A stretch of 64,000 nt of DNA from Prunus persica (lineage: Eukaryota; Streptophyta; Magnoliopsida; Rosales; Rosaceae), in NCBI RefSeq assembly GCF_000346465.2, contig NC_034009.1, positions 46,442,177-46,506,176 of the forward strand. The letters run 5' to 3'. The position numbers and the translations under genes were made by a program. The notes below the pieces were generated by a model. That model made no database searches and was not told the origin of the DNA. It worked only from the letters and a program-made list of their open reading frames with translations. Shown here in pieces: positions 45,294-58,094 of this stretch; within the stretch, counting starts at the first letter, position 1; the number at the start of each line of letters is the position of its first letter.

Positions 45294-46815
45294 ATGGACT
45301 TAACACCCAAGCAAGCCCAGAAGTTGTTTGAGGGAGATGGTGGAGCATATTACATTTGGTCAAGTTCAGATGTTCCAGCTCTTGTTGAGGCCAAGGTTGG
45401 TGCAGGCAAGCTTGTTCTTCAACCTCATGGCTTTGCTCTTCCTCACTATTCTGATTCTTCCAAACTGGGATATGTTCTTCAAGGTAATTTTTTTATTATA
45501 AATTTTTGTTCATCATTGACCTTGTTATATGAAAGTTTTGTTTATGTTGTTTACTACAGTGGATATATATGGTACATTCTCTTACCAAACTTATATTATC
45601 AGATCATAATCAACTTGATCAATTATTCGATTCTCTTAGAAGTTTGAAGATCGTGTGTATGTGTGTGTTTATTTTTGTTCGGAATGGTCTAACATAAACA
45701 TTTGTTTCCTCATTGACCTTAAAATTTTGTTTATGATGTTTGCCACGATGGATATATTTATTGTTCGCTTACCAAACTTATATTGTCAGACAAACATACG
45801 CAGTGTCCAATTGTAAACCTAGAAGTTGGAAAATTGATAGGATTAGTTAATGACATATTGATGCAGGTGAGGATGGATTAGTTGGAATGGTATTCCCCAA
45901 CACATCAGAGGAGGTGGTGATTAAGCTTAAGAAAGGGGATGTGATACCAGTACCCCTTGGATCAGTCTCATGGTGGTTCAACAATGGAGGCTCAAACTCT
46001 GAGGAACTTGTTGTTGTCTTCTTGGGTGAAACTACCAGAGCATACATTCCTGGTCAATTCACCTATTTCCTTCTAGCTGGAACCCAAAGTTTGCTTGGAG
46101 GCTTCTCAACTGAGTTTGTGAGCAAGGCCTACAACATTACCAAAGATGAAGCAGACAAAATCACCAAGAGCCAGACTGGGGTTTTGATCATCAAGCTGGG
46201 TGAAGATGAAAAGACCAAAATACCCAAGCCCAGTGAAAACTCCACCCACAAACTTGTCCACAACATCACTTGTACAACAACAACATTGACTGAGAAGGAG
46301 TTTCCATTTCTCAAACAGGCTGGTTTAAGTGCAAGCCTGATAAAGCTTGAAGCCAATGCAATTAGCTCCCCAATTTACACAGCTGATGCTACAGTTCAAG
46401 TAGTTTATGTTGCTGGAGGGAGTGGGCAGATTCAAATTGTGGGTCTTGATGGTAAACTGGCCTTGGACACACAAGTCAAAGCTGGTGATTTGTTTGTGGT
46501 TCCAAGCTTCTTCATGGTGGCTAAACTTGCAGGGAAAAATGGATTGGAGTGTTTCTCTGTCATCACAAGTTCCCAGTAAGCAGAAGATGATCATATAAAA
46601 ATACTTCATTTTTGCAAGACAATATAATTAATTGTTATTTGTTTTTGTTTTATTTATGAATAATAATTTGTCATTATTTTTGCAGACCTGTGCTAGAAGA
46701 CTTAGCTGGCAAGACATCAGCATTGGGGGCATTATCACCAGAGATGCTACAGATAGCCCTGAATATAACTCCAGAGTTGCAGGGTCTTCTCAGCTCAAGG
46801 ATTAGAAAGATCTGA
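45294..46815 (+). CDS. Two-domain cupin (glutelin/11S-like RmlC protein)
   Basis: Three exons, 45294-45483, 45867-46575 and 46686-46815, give a 342-residue bicupin. The N-terminal cupin runs from DLTPKQAQKLFEGDGGAYYIW through ALPHYSDSSKLGYVLQG and GDVIPVPLGSVSWWFNN. The second has QVVYVAGGSGQIQIVG and AGDLFVVPSFFMVAKLAG. The start at 45294 is the first ATG in frame. The end of exon 2 reads TCCCA|GTAAGC, so the apparent TAA stop after SSQ is removed by splicing. It resembles the Arabidopsis At1g07750/At2g28680 cupins (about 356 residues), distant relatives of 11S globulins without the protease-cleavage structure of true storage proteins. No signal peptide is seen, so it is probably cytosolic. 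Molecular role unknown. Confidence 0.92.
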
Positions 46816-49010
46816 TCAATCATTATCTAAGTAGATCCATGCATGTTGATCACTGCAAGATTTCATGGCTTAATTCCTCTTTTATGTGATGTATAAATTT
46901 TTTACTGATTTAAATAAAAGTTTATTTCTTAATAATAAAATAAAATAAAAATTGTGTGGATCATTTTTTATGTGAAATCTCCTTACTCCTCTCTTATTCT
47001 AAAGGATTGTGCGGATCAATGGCGTGTTGTGGTTTCATATGGAGATTCAATCTCCCACCTAAAATAAAATATTTTCTTTGGAGTTTGTGTCATGGAAGAC
47101 TTCTTAATGAGTCTCGAAGGCTGTTAAGGTTTCGGTTCTCTTGAATTGGCAATTTCCTCCTTACACTAACATATTGTTGTAGCTTTCCTCCCCACACGGG
47201 ACCCTTCTCTCTCTTCTCTCTCTGTATTTCTCCCTCTCTCACACCGTAACCATCCACCGAAACAAATCCTTCCATCTCTTTCTTTACTGGAATATTGGAT
47301 CTTGCTCTGCCAATCTTATTATTTATCATTAATCTATTATTATTATTATGATTGCCAGTTTTGTTAATAAAGTTTTTATTTTTGATTTGTAACAAATCAG
47401 AGCTTCCTTTCTCAATCTCTGTCAACGATGTCCACTAGCAAACCTTCATATACAAACCCAGACCCTGCAAGCACCTTTCAGCTCACAAGCTCAAACATGG
47501 CTTGTGAGGTATAAATCAATCCAAAAGTGCTTCAGGACCACCCCAAATGGACGGACAAGTGTTCAAAATCCTGGCACAGAGATACCCAGATGAAGTTCAT
47601 GTAATGGGTATCTAGCGCCAAGATTCAAAAGCTGATTGGGTAAAACTTACATACTAGACTCGACGGTACAAGTGAATTTCATAAATAAACATAAAAAGAT
47701 ACATCTAGTCACGGGAACATAATGAATCTTACCCTCAAATGCATCTCTATCCATAAATAAAAGTTCTACAAAATCTAAAACTAAAACCAAAAGTAAATGC
47801 AATGCAATACAAAATAATACTATTTAAACAATACCAAACCAAAAATTATAATTCATCCATAATTAAACCATAGAATACTCAATTTTAACAAAATATCAAA
47901 TCAAAGCTTTAGAATAATCAAAGCCCTAATTAATTTCAACAAAATCTCAAAATTATAATTCATCCCTAATTAAACCCTAGAATACTCAATTTTAAATTAA
48001 AACTATAATTAAAGATATATAGCACAGGAGAGAATGAGAATAATATCTTGTTGGTGACAAAAGGAGAGGAGAAGATGTCATTGCCAAGTTGCTCACCCAA
48101 GATAATAGAAGATGTAGCCAATAAAGGAAGAATTTGACCACCAAAAAAAAAAAAAAAAAGGGAGAAACTTACTGCTGTCTAGTAGCAGAGAGAGAGAGAG
48201 AGGAAGAAGAAGTCTAATAGCCAAAGAGAATGAGAAAAAAGATAGGACCACAAGGATGGGCAACATATAGGTAGGGTTTTTAATCTTTTTTTTTTTTTTG
48301 GGCTGGGCTTATAACACATATAGTTTTTTTTCTTTTTTTGAAAATCTTTTGGCTGGGCAGGCACCTAGCTTGCCCTGTGCACAACCCCGTCACTGTGGGT
48401 ATCAAGGTAGACTCTGTGTTTGTTTAATTTGCTCTTCAATCTCATGCTCAAGCCACACCATTTTGCATACCCAGTCTTAGATTTGCCACGACTTAGTTGT
48501 GGACATTGAAAGGGTTGAACAAGAAACAAAGTGAGGGAGAGAGTGCCAGCAAGATGAGAGAGAAGAGAGAGGAAGGAGGAGAGGGGAAAACAAAAGGAAA
48601 AGAAAGGAGGAGAGAAGTGCTGGGTTGTAGGCCCTTTTTCAATTTTTTGTTAATTCTCACATAAAACCTAATTAAGGTTAACTATGAGACAAGTGTCACA
48701 TTTTAATGATGGTGGTGAGCATATACTTTTGATTAATGTAGTGAGCAAAAATGCTACCAGTAATATATCGATTGCTTTGACTTCTCATATATTTAGAATT
48801 GCACTATAGCATTAAATGCATTTTTTATTATTTGATTTCATATGGGTATAATTGAATAAACTTTGTTTTACGTTCTTACACAAACCAAACGTGGAAAAAG
48901 AAATAAAGTGGCACTTCTTGGTTACTTCATTAGAATTACCAAATATGGAAAAGAAATCTTCCATTTCAAGTCCCTTGGGAAAAGACATGAGAATTTCCCA
49001 TCAAATCTTT
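46816..49010. other. Intergenic with LINE scrap and simple repeats
   Basis: After the cupin 3' UTR comes a LINE scrap (46960-47145, listed separately), then AT-rich text with an A-run (48141-48158), a GA-rich block (48185-48210 and 48530-48620) and a T-run (48286-48299). A start-like phrase at 47428 (ATGTCCACTAGC) opens only a short frame. No gene supported. Confidence 0.5.
46960..47145 (+). mobile_element. LINE scrap, reverse-transcriptase zinc-binding motif
   Basis: The translation FNLPPKIKYFLWSLCHGRLL is the start of the zinc-binding domain found after plant LINE reverse transcriptases (normally W.l.vPpKvk.FlWra...lp). Only this piece remains. Confidence 0.7.
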
Positions 49011-49014
49011 TCAG

Positions 49015-49822
49015 TATTCAATTGAGATTTTAAAAGATTTTAAAGAAGTTTAAAAATTCAGGTGTATTCAATCACGATTTTATAGAAGTCTGTACAATTC
49101 TAGATGTATTCAATTCAGACTCTTTAAACTTCATTCAAATTTGGATGTATTCAATCACGACTTTAAAGGAATTCGTAAAAGTTTGGGTATACTACAAAAC
49201 TCTTTGATTTTAAAGAAAATACAAAAAGTGATGGATTTCGTTTGATTATAGACTAATTTTAGGCCATGACAAATCTTTGCTTCATCATAGAGATTTTGAG
49301 AGATATATTATTTTTATTCTCAAGATATTCACAACTTCTACTACCACCATCTTATCATGGCTATCACTGCTGCCACCACAACCGCCATCGCCACCACACC
49401 CAACAGCACCACCACCACTCTCATTGCCATCGCAACCCCCACTACCAGTCCCACCATCACTCCTACCATTAACCTCACTGTCACCACACCACCACCGCTA
49501 GCACCATCACAATCACCGCCCACTGCCATTGTCACTGCCACCACCACCTCACTCTCACCGACACCAACACTACCTTCCTCACATCACCGCTACCATCGCC
49601 ATCACTGTCATCACCCTTAAATCCTTTGTTTTTGAATGTCATAAACACATTTAAAATCAATAATAAAACTCTAACAAACTCAATTAAAATCTACACACAA
49701 TTTCAGTCAAAATTTATGTGGAGTTTGTATAATTCAGTCAAACTCAATTAAATTAAATTAAACTTTATCAACTTTATAACTCCTTTAAAATGATTTAAAA
49801 TCTAAATTGAATACACCTAAAG
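49015..49822. mobile_element. TIR element with CAC-rich core
   Basis: The left end GTATTCAATTGAGATTTTAA mirrors the right end, whose reverse complement is GTATTCAATTTAGATTTTAA, and TTTTAAAG follows in both. The subterminal parts repeat ATTCAATCACGA-type words several times. The core (49338-49615) is a CCACCA/CATCAC simple sequence, so the long open frames across it (Thr/Pro/Ser/His-rich) are not genes. A truncated relative lies at about 21740-22150. Confidence 0.7.
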
Positions 49823-49931
49823 GATTTCAATTTTCGAAGGAGCGGGAAAACATCATTCTGTTCCATTTTTTTCTTCTCAATTATCGCAAACGACTGAGAG
49901 AGGAGGACGAGGAGGAGAAGGAGGAGGAGAA

Positions 49932-52900
49932 ATGTCCAAGTTCGAATTCCCTAAGCTGAGTCGCAACGACATAGTCACAATCCTCGCCGACTCTCAGATC
50001 ATCGCCATTTCTGACCGCGATCTTGTCAACCCAAACCCGGATTTCGTCGCCGACCTCTTCGCCCGGATCCTCAGCCATATCGACTTCCTCCACGAGTACG
50101 TTCCTCTCCTGAAAAACCTAATTCTCCCTTTCTTTCCTCTCCGTAAATTTGCACACTTCACTGGAAAACAAAGCCCTAATTTTTCTCCTTTTTATGTTTT
50201 CTCACTTTTTTGGGTTCTAATTTCTAGTAATTTTTATTTTATTTTTAAAAGAGATGGACTTGGACCCAGATGCTCTGTTTGGTTCCTGAAGGAAAAAAAA
50301 AAAGGAAAAAGAGAGAGATGGATAGAAGTGAAGAAGAATCCATGTTTGGGTTTTTGAAGATTTTCTGAGCTTTTATTATTTGATGTTAGTGAGATTGGAT
50401 GTTGGGTGAAGGGAAGTGAGTTGAACAAACAATTTTTCTCCTTAATGGAATGGAGGGAATAACAGCCTAGTGCCGTGCTTGGTTTCTAAGAAAATGAATA
50501 GAGAGAATTTGGAATTACTGCGTTCAATAGTCACTAAGAAGGGCAACGGAAGTTTCTCCGTTGTATTGTCTGCTCTGTCACAGAGTATAAATTTCTACCA
50601 TGAATTTTTTCCTATACATCAATTTTTGTTTAAGTTGAATTTTATGTTCTTTAATTTTCTTGAGTTTTATCAGCAGTTAGTTAGAGTTTGGTTTTGGTAG
50701 GAAGAGAAGAGAAATCGAATCTCCTTACTATTATAATTGTTTCTCTAATTTGGGACTAGTACCAATGTTCGTAATAAAATCTTAGCTTCAAACCTTCCTG
50801 GGGTTTCTTCTTTATGCAGGGAAGATTATGAGCAAGTTGAGTTTGCTGCCTTGGAGCAACTTGAGAACCCGGATCTTCACGTTGACTCGGCTCGGAGCAT
50901 GAAGCTGTACAACAGGATGAAGGAAGTGGTGGCCTTAGTAGATTGCCCTAAGAGATTCACCCTAAAAGATCTGATAAGACCAGAGACGGATCGAACTGAA
51001 TATTTTCTCAGTGCAATTCTCAATTTTTGCCTTCACAGGTAAGATTTGTGCAATTATTTAGTCTTTGAAAGTATAATACTTTGGGAGCTGTTATAGGTAT
51101 TCCAAGAAAGGTCAGTTTGCACTCTTCCCTTATGGTTTACAAGAGTGGAGTGCATGATTGGAGTGACAATAACAGTTTCCTCCACTTTTCATTTAAATTT
51201 GTTTATATTATTGAGTTAAATTCTTGTATGAGCTCTCCAAGTGTGCTTGGAATGTATACGATGCATGTTTGGAGGGTTGAATTTGTCAATATTGCTTTGT
51301 AAGGAAACCTGGAGGAAGAACTTGTATTAATTTGTGTCACCTGATTTTCTCATGAGAGCTATGGTACTTCGTTGGTTAATGGTAAACCAAAAGTACAGTG
51401 TTCTAATAAGTGATCACAAATAAAATAATAAAAAGAGAAAATTCCTGTCCCAATCATTCCTTTCCTAAGCAATAGTTATTCCCATTTTTAACTTCAAAGA
51501 AAATAGAACACATATTAGATATGAAAAATTATGGGTTCTAGTTTAAAGAATTTTATCTTAACTATTGCTTCTTACACATGTTAGCTGTATTTTTTGATTA
51601 ACAGAGAGACAAAAATGAATATCCTTACCAAAGTTGTGGATCAAGTAACTGATATTGATGAGCAACGCAACAGGTGGGAGGACAGGATTTCCCAGGTAAC
51701 TTTAATATGAAAATAGGTGTCTTTAAAAGGTTCATTGTGAACGTGCATCAATTTCACTAGATATTTGAGTCGTAGTTGAATGCAGAGATTGCGGAATACA
51801 ATGAAGCAAGAGAAAAGGAGTTACCTCTTGTTCAAGAGGTAGATGCAAAAGTAAAAGAATTGCGCCAAACAATTGCAGGCCTTAACAATCAGCAAATGTC
51901 ACTGAGAACTTCTCTTCGAAAGTTGAAGGAGAAGACTGGAGAAATGGAGGAAAAGGTTAGATTATTGACTGCTAGGAAAACTGATATATTCTTTAAGTAT
52001 TTAACATAAAAATGCACAAATAATTCTAAACCCTGCTAGGAAAGCTGTTGTAATTGCTGGAGATTAAGTAATTGGTAGTGTTGAATGGTTAGAAAAATTG
52101 AGAAGTACAATTTTAGGAAGGTGAGTGATTTTGTTATGAAAATTTCAGAGACAGAGGCATTAAAGAGCATAGAATGTAGATTAAATGAAATTACTCAGGT
52201 CTTTTTTGATTCATAATGACAACCACCAAGTGTAATTTGATGATCTATCGCATCTACTTCCACTCTGGTTTTGGTTACTCTAGAGTTTTATGCTTGATTG
52301 AGCCCTTTGTCTGTCTATATTTGGTTGTGTTTCTTGTATATTTTAACTGCAGTTTATCTTGCAAAGAGGTGTCGTGTCTGTGTGTGTATGTGCATGTGCT
52401 CGCCCATGCTCCCCAAAACTCTAACCTTATGTTAGTAGGAAGGAGAACAGAGGGGCCAACAAATTCAGTCCTTCTAACATGTTTGGATTGAAGACAGATA
52501 AAAGAGAAATGTTTTAAAACTTCCATTTAATAGTTACATTTTACTCTCAATTCTTCCATCTTACATTTTCCCCATTTAATAGTTACATTTTTATTTATAT
52601 GTGAGTATGCAGATTATCTATTTAGACAACTGTGTACGTTGATGTGTTGTGTTAAACTTTTATTTTGTGGTCATCATGCAGATTGCCTATTTAAATATTT
52701 TCAATTATTCTTCTGTTTTATTCCGTGCTCCAGATTTCTAGCGCTGAGTTTGCTCTGGTACAAAGTGTCCAAGAAAGTGCAAATCTACGTTCAAGAATTG
52801 TTCAATCACCAGATAAACTGCAGGTATCGTTTCTGTTTAAGTTGTATTTGGTAAATGGCAATTTACCGAACAGAACTACTACATTACTGTTGTTTGCATC

Positions 52901-55900
52901 CCCACTCCCAGTGTTAACAGGCTCATAAAGTTTTTCTAGTTTTATTTTTCTGTAGTTAAGCGACAATTTAATATGGTCATGCATTTCATGAACTGAGTCA
53001 TTAATCTTTTAAAAAGACCAGAAATAATAAATTGGTAAATCTAAAACATCAAGGAAGGAAATTTTTTTTTGATATTATTAATTCAATCTGAGGCTAGCAA
53101 ATTTCACCAACGGATTAAAGGTTCCATACATGAAATAAAGATGCATGGTGACAAGTTGACAACAGATCTCCTTAATGAATACTCATAGTTGGAGTAAACT
53201 AGCCCTCAGCAGTTCCATTATGAATAGAAAATGAAAATGCTATAACGAATATGATGATTCCCTCCATCTCCTTTTGAAAACAAAAAAGAATGGAAGAGTT
53301 AGACTTATGGATACAAGTTGAATATGCAGAAGATGCATGGTATATGAGATTGAATTTATTAAATTTTATCCACACAGATTTGGTTTTACTCCCTATTATT
53401 GACATGTAAATATGCACCATACCCATTCCACACTCCCTTTCCTTATACCCTTGTTGTCCTTTTCCTTACCATTCTTGCATGAACTTTTTCTCAAGTTTTC
53501 ATTGTAGCCTGTTCACAAATGATCCTTGATCTCATAGTGTGGGTTTTCCAAATAAGGGCTCTTAACTACTTGTTTTTGTATCTTACTAAATAACAGTAAC
53601 TTTATTCATTTTTAGTTATGTTGATTGGGTTCAGTGTTTCTTTAGTTTTCTTTCATTAATTGCTGACCAGATTTTTACTTAAAGAGGGCTTTAGAAGAGA
53701 AGAAATCTGTTCGGGAGGAGGCAAAGAATTTTGAAAGGTCAGCAATGCAATCTTTTAAGGAGAAAACTGATGTTGATGAGGTTTATACAAAGGTAATCTA
53801 TTATGAAATTCAAAGTTCAATTTTTCTTTCCTTTCTAGATGCGATTCTTTTATTTTATTTTTTTGATCTTCAAACCAGTTTAGAAAATGCTATGAAGGCT
53901 TGCATTCCAGAAATGTCACAATCTTTTAACAGTCTTAGGTTTTAAACAATATTTGGTTATAAATGACTACTAACTTTAAAAGATTAAAGCAACAAAGTGA
54001 AAGAAAAAAAATATTTACGAAATAAAGGGTAAACCTACGTTACATGGTGATTAATAGCTCCAATAATTTAACACCCTAATCCATTGTATTGTAGGAAAAA
54101 ATAAAAAGGCCACTGTCCCTCACATAAGTCTTGATCTATATTTGGTGCAAGTCCGCGTACAATTTTCAAAAAATAGATGATAAATAAGATGCAATTTAAC
54201 CATTTAGTAAGTTGATAGAAGTAATATGAAACTTGAAAATCATATAGTAACAGCCATTCATATGTTACTGATGTGTGTATGTGCCTGCACATGCTATAAA
54301 TATATCAGACAACAATATGCGTGTATCCATGAAAGAATAACGCGGTTTTATACAACATTGTAAATTTTTATTGGTCATTTGTTTCTGTGCTTGTTCTCAG
54401 GTCTCAAAGAAATTGTCAAAGCACTTGGCCCAGATGCAGGCTATACAAGAACAGGTATATACCATAATCTTGTATGCTTGAATGATCTTCGTAGTGTGAA
54501 GTCCTTGTTGTGTTCAGATTTATTTTATACTGTCTTCTATGGATGTGATGGTATAAGTTTACTTATTTAAGATAAAAGATTTCGACTGTTGGCATTCTTA
54601 TTGGTGCAGTCAAGTGTTCTTTGCTTGAAATGTCTTGTTTCATAATGTTGCCACTTTTTAATTATTAGGTCAATTCTGCTAAATCTGTCGACAGAGATTT
54701 TAAGGCTGTGAAAGCTAAATTAGCTGATGATGGAGTCCTAAGCAGGTCTCTTCAGGCCAAACTGGTTGAACGGGAAGGAAAAGGTAGCTTCTTAGGGTCG
54801 ATTTGGATGGAAGGATTTTGGTTTGAATCTTTAAGTAAATTGCTTAATTGAACTGCAGAAATATCACAAGTTTATGTTAATAACATCCACAATAAAGTTT
54901 GATTGTTTCAAAAGTTGAGGGATATAAAATACTTAAGAGAAAAGTGTTAATTCAAGTCCCTCATTTTTTTTTTCTTCAAATAATCAAATTAATTTGTTGA
55001 TTTTATTAACAAAAGAAACTAGCATTATTAAACTCTAGTTAAGCAATTTGCACCATAAACTCAAATTTTAAACCCTCGCTTTAAATCCTTCCATCCAAAT
55101 GGAACCTATTTCAATCTATATTGAGTTACTTTCCTTTTTAAACATGTAGACAGGGCTTAATGTAAATGGCTAGTTGTGCTACAGAGTTTAGAGCTCCTTT
55201 TCTTTTTCTCCAGTGGAACAGTTTAATGAATTAAAAAAGCAGCTAGAAAAAGATAGAGATCTAAAGTTTGAGGAGGCTTCTAAAGAACTTAATAATGTGA
55301 AGCTGGAGGTGGAATCTAGGAGGCGTGATATGGAAGCAAGGCAAAGGGATGTCGAAGCTGCAGTAGCAGAGGTACTTTATGTGATGAGATTAATGAGCAT
55401 ACCAATCTCTGTCAGTCTGAAGGACAAACTGATAGTTTAGCTTTGCAATTGATAGGTGGATTCTATCACAGCAAAGACTACATCAATAAAAGAATCTGGA
55501 GCATCTCATCAGAAACAATTAGCACGTAAATGTGAGGAGATCATGAAAGAGGTACCTTCCCATAGAAACATTGTTTCCTTTAGAACTACTGAATTATATT
55601 GGTGGAACAAATAGAAATATTTATTTTTCATTGGGTTCATTATAGAATTTTAAGGAATATCAAGATATCAGCCAATGGGGAACTCTCTTACATTTAGCTA
55701 GGTTTTTCTATTTCACTTTCTTTTCTGTTATTAACTTAACATTTCCCTCTATTGTGAACTAGCAAGGAATATTTAGTGTAAACTGAACCTGAACTCTGTG
55801 TAGCGCTGCCCTTTTATGTGATTAGTACAATTTTATATTTTACTTTATGTTTGGCACCTTGAATGCTTGCAGTTCTACCAATATCAAAACTCAATTAGGT

Positions 55901-55935
55901 TCCTGCTGCCAATGCCTGATGGAGAGAGACAATAG
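49932..55935 (+). CDS. NUF2: Kinetochore protein NUF2
   Basis: Eleven in-phase exons: 49932-50095, 50820-51038, 51605-51695, 51776-51955, 52734-52823, 53685-53792, 54401-54454, 54669-54783, 55214-55371, 55456-55551 and 55873-55935 (TAG). They give a 445-residue protein, close to the plant NUF2 length (about 440). The N-terminal 150 residues form the calponin-homology domain typical of NUF2 (MSKFEFPKLSRNDIVTIL, then CPKRFTLKDLIRPETDRTEY, then LSAILNFCLHRETK). The remainder is an almost continuous coiled coil rich in Glu, Lys, Gln and Arg. NUF2 pairs with NDC80 in the NDC80 complex, which holds spindle microtubules at the outer kinetochore. All splice sites are GT-AG. The start is the first ATG, after a GA-rich leader. 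Confidence 0.95.
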
Positions 55936-58094
55936 TTCGTGGAGCAGGGATTTTATTTGCCAGTTTGACTGCAGGGCAAGGCACTTATATCCCGCTCTTC
56001 CTGCTTGGCCAAAAATCTAGAGTTAATTGGTGGGATAAGACTTATAAATTCTTTCATGTGACTACTGATTGTATCTCTAAAAAAAAAAAGCGGGAACAAA
56101 TTAAGGTGCCATGTCGTTAACCTCATAGATTTTGAGTTGCATGTATATTTTCAGAGAATTCACAATGGTTGTAATTATTTAGGAGGACGAAGACGCACTT
56201 ACATCTGTTAGACAGTTTGTTCATGTAATGTAGGTTGCTGTTTGTTTATTTGTTCTTTCATGGTTCATGTATGCTTTTCAAACTAGCTTGTTTTAACTGT
56301 GATCAAATCAGAGCTATGATGTACTATGCTTGAGCTTGTTCTTAAGGTAATTGTTTTACACCAATTTATCAACTTATTTAACTATTTTTGTTGAGGGGCA
56401 GATTTATCTATCTTAATCGTTGCATGATTATGCCCCACTTTGTTTTAAAGCTTCCGTAGGGTTGCTTTAGGAAAGTCTTTGCGGCTTCAGAGTTTAAACC
56501 TGATTAAGACAATAGTAAAGAAGGCTGTTCTCATTTGTTTGTGTTTTGGATATCTTTATATTTATAAACAAACATTACCAATTTAAAATGTCTTCCATGC
56601 AATAATCTGTATTTAAGATATTTATAATTAAAAGTGAAGGGCAAACAAGGGTTGCATGTCAGTTAATTTTTCATATTTGCAAGTCAGCAAGACTCAGGTT
56701 ATTATGGTGGTCATGTATGAGTTGGAAGTTCTCTAAAATTCCAGAAAAACCAGGAAAAAACAGAATTTGAAGCCCATAGTTAAAGAACCAAAAACCAAGA
56801 TAATATGCTTAGATTTTTCTACAAGAAAGTTGCATGGAGAAGCAAATATTGATCATGAACCACCGCAACCCAGAACATCCGCATGCCACTATGAACATAA
56901 TGGAAATGAGCAACCCCACAATCAAACTAAAGAAGTTGTATGAAAGTCTTTATATACAATATAGAGATGCGTCTGTACTTGGTGTAACTTTGAAGCAAAA
57001 TTACAATTATCCTTTGCGTGTGCAGCCAATGCCAACAACTGTGTGTGTGTGTGACTTTTTTTTTTCCCCGTTTCCTTTCTTGTCATCTGTTCAAATACAA
57101 GTGAAAAGTTCTCTTCTATTTTCTGAAATAGATAACTATAAGCCAGATTATTGTGATTCCACAACTGGAACTGTAGAGTAGGTACAAGTGTAACTCTCTA
57201 CTGTGCCATCGCTCTCTACTGTGCCATCAGTCTTTCTAAATTTAGTCCAGGAAATCTTCCATGTCTTGAGCAAACTTTGCCTGCATTATGTGTGAGAGAG
57301 ACAGAGAGTCATGTTAGAGTACTGCAATTAAGGGTGCTATTATAACAGGGTCAAACGAGTAAACAGAATATGATTCTATTTTATCCCCCAATTGACTCTC
57401 TTTATCAACTAAAAATTAGAAAAAGAGAAAAGAAATGAAAAACAGCCAGCCAATGCCGAGGCGCCTAGGCCAGGAAGGGTGGAGGGGAGGGGAAGGGATG
57501 GAGGAATTTCCCTTTTTCATATTTGTTGTTTAAACTTTCAGGGTAAAAGAAGAATTAGAATCTTACAGTGGAAAAAATAAATAAATGGAACATTTCCTTT
57601 TCAGGTTCAAGTAGAATCACTCCAGATGGAATAATGATATTCAGAAAAACAATTTGCACCTTCACAACATACTATGCAGTTTTGTATGATTCTACCAAAT
57701 AAATCAGATCAAGCTAGCAGAAAAGCATATTTACTATAGATTTTACTCACAACTGAGGCACTAACAATTTTCATGAAATTCAACAAATCCCATGGAGGAG
57801 TTCAATTCCATAAATACAAAACCAATAGATGGCATCATGTCAAATGCACCACTAACAAGTGGATGACATGAAAGAAAATAAAAATCAAGTTAGTCCAAAG
57901 CATCCAAGCATGATACAGTCAGTTCTCACAAAAAAAGAAAAAAAAAAGGAGCCAATGAGTTTGGTTAACTTCTGCAAAGTTAACGTGCACATGTAAGTAT
58001 ACGTATACTATGCATCCAAGCTAAAAAGATATGGGAAAGTTCGAATTTCATCATGATGCCTATTTTTAAGACATCCCATATATCTCTACATGCA
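55936..58094. other. Intergenic between convergent genes
   Basis: 3' flanks of NUF2 and the membrane-protein gene, AT-rich. A frame at 56834-57181 lacks coding-like composition and splice support. No repeat or gene identified. Confidence 0.5.

Noticed and set aside
47428..47515. Short frame starting MSTSKPSYTNPDPAST
   Set aside because: Stops after about 29 residues, no donor at its end, and no family recognised.
49277..49620. Thr/Pro/Ser/His-rich and Val/Met-rich frames of 68-87 residues
   Set aside because: Open only because of the CAC/CAT simple repeat; frames are open on both strands.
56834..57181. 115-residue frame between NUF2 and the membrane-protein gene
   Set aside because: Includes a poly-Phe stretch from a T-run and lacks domains or splice context; probably chance.
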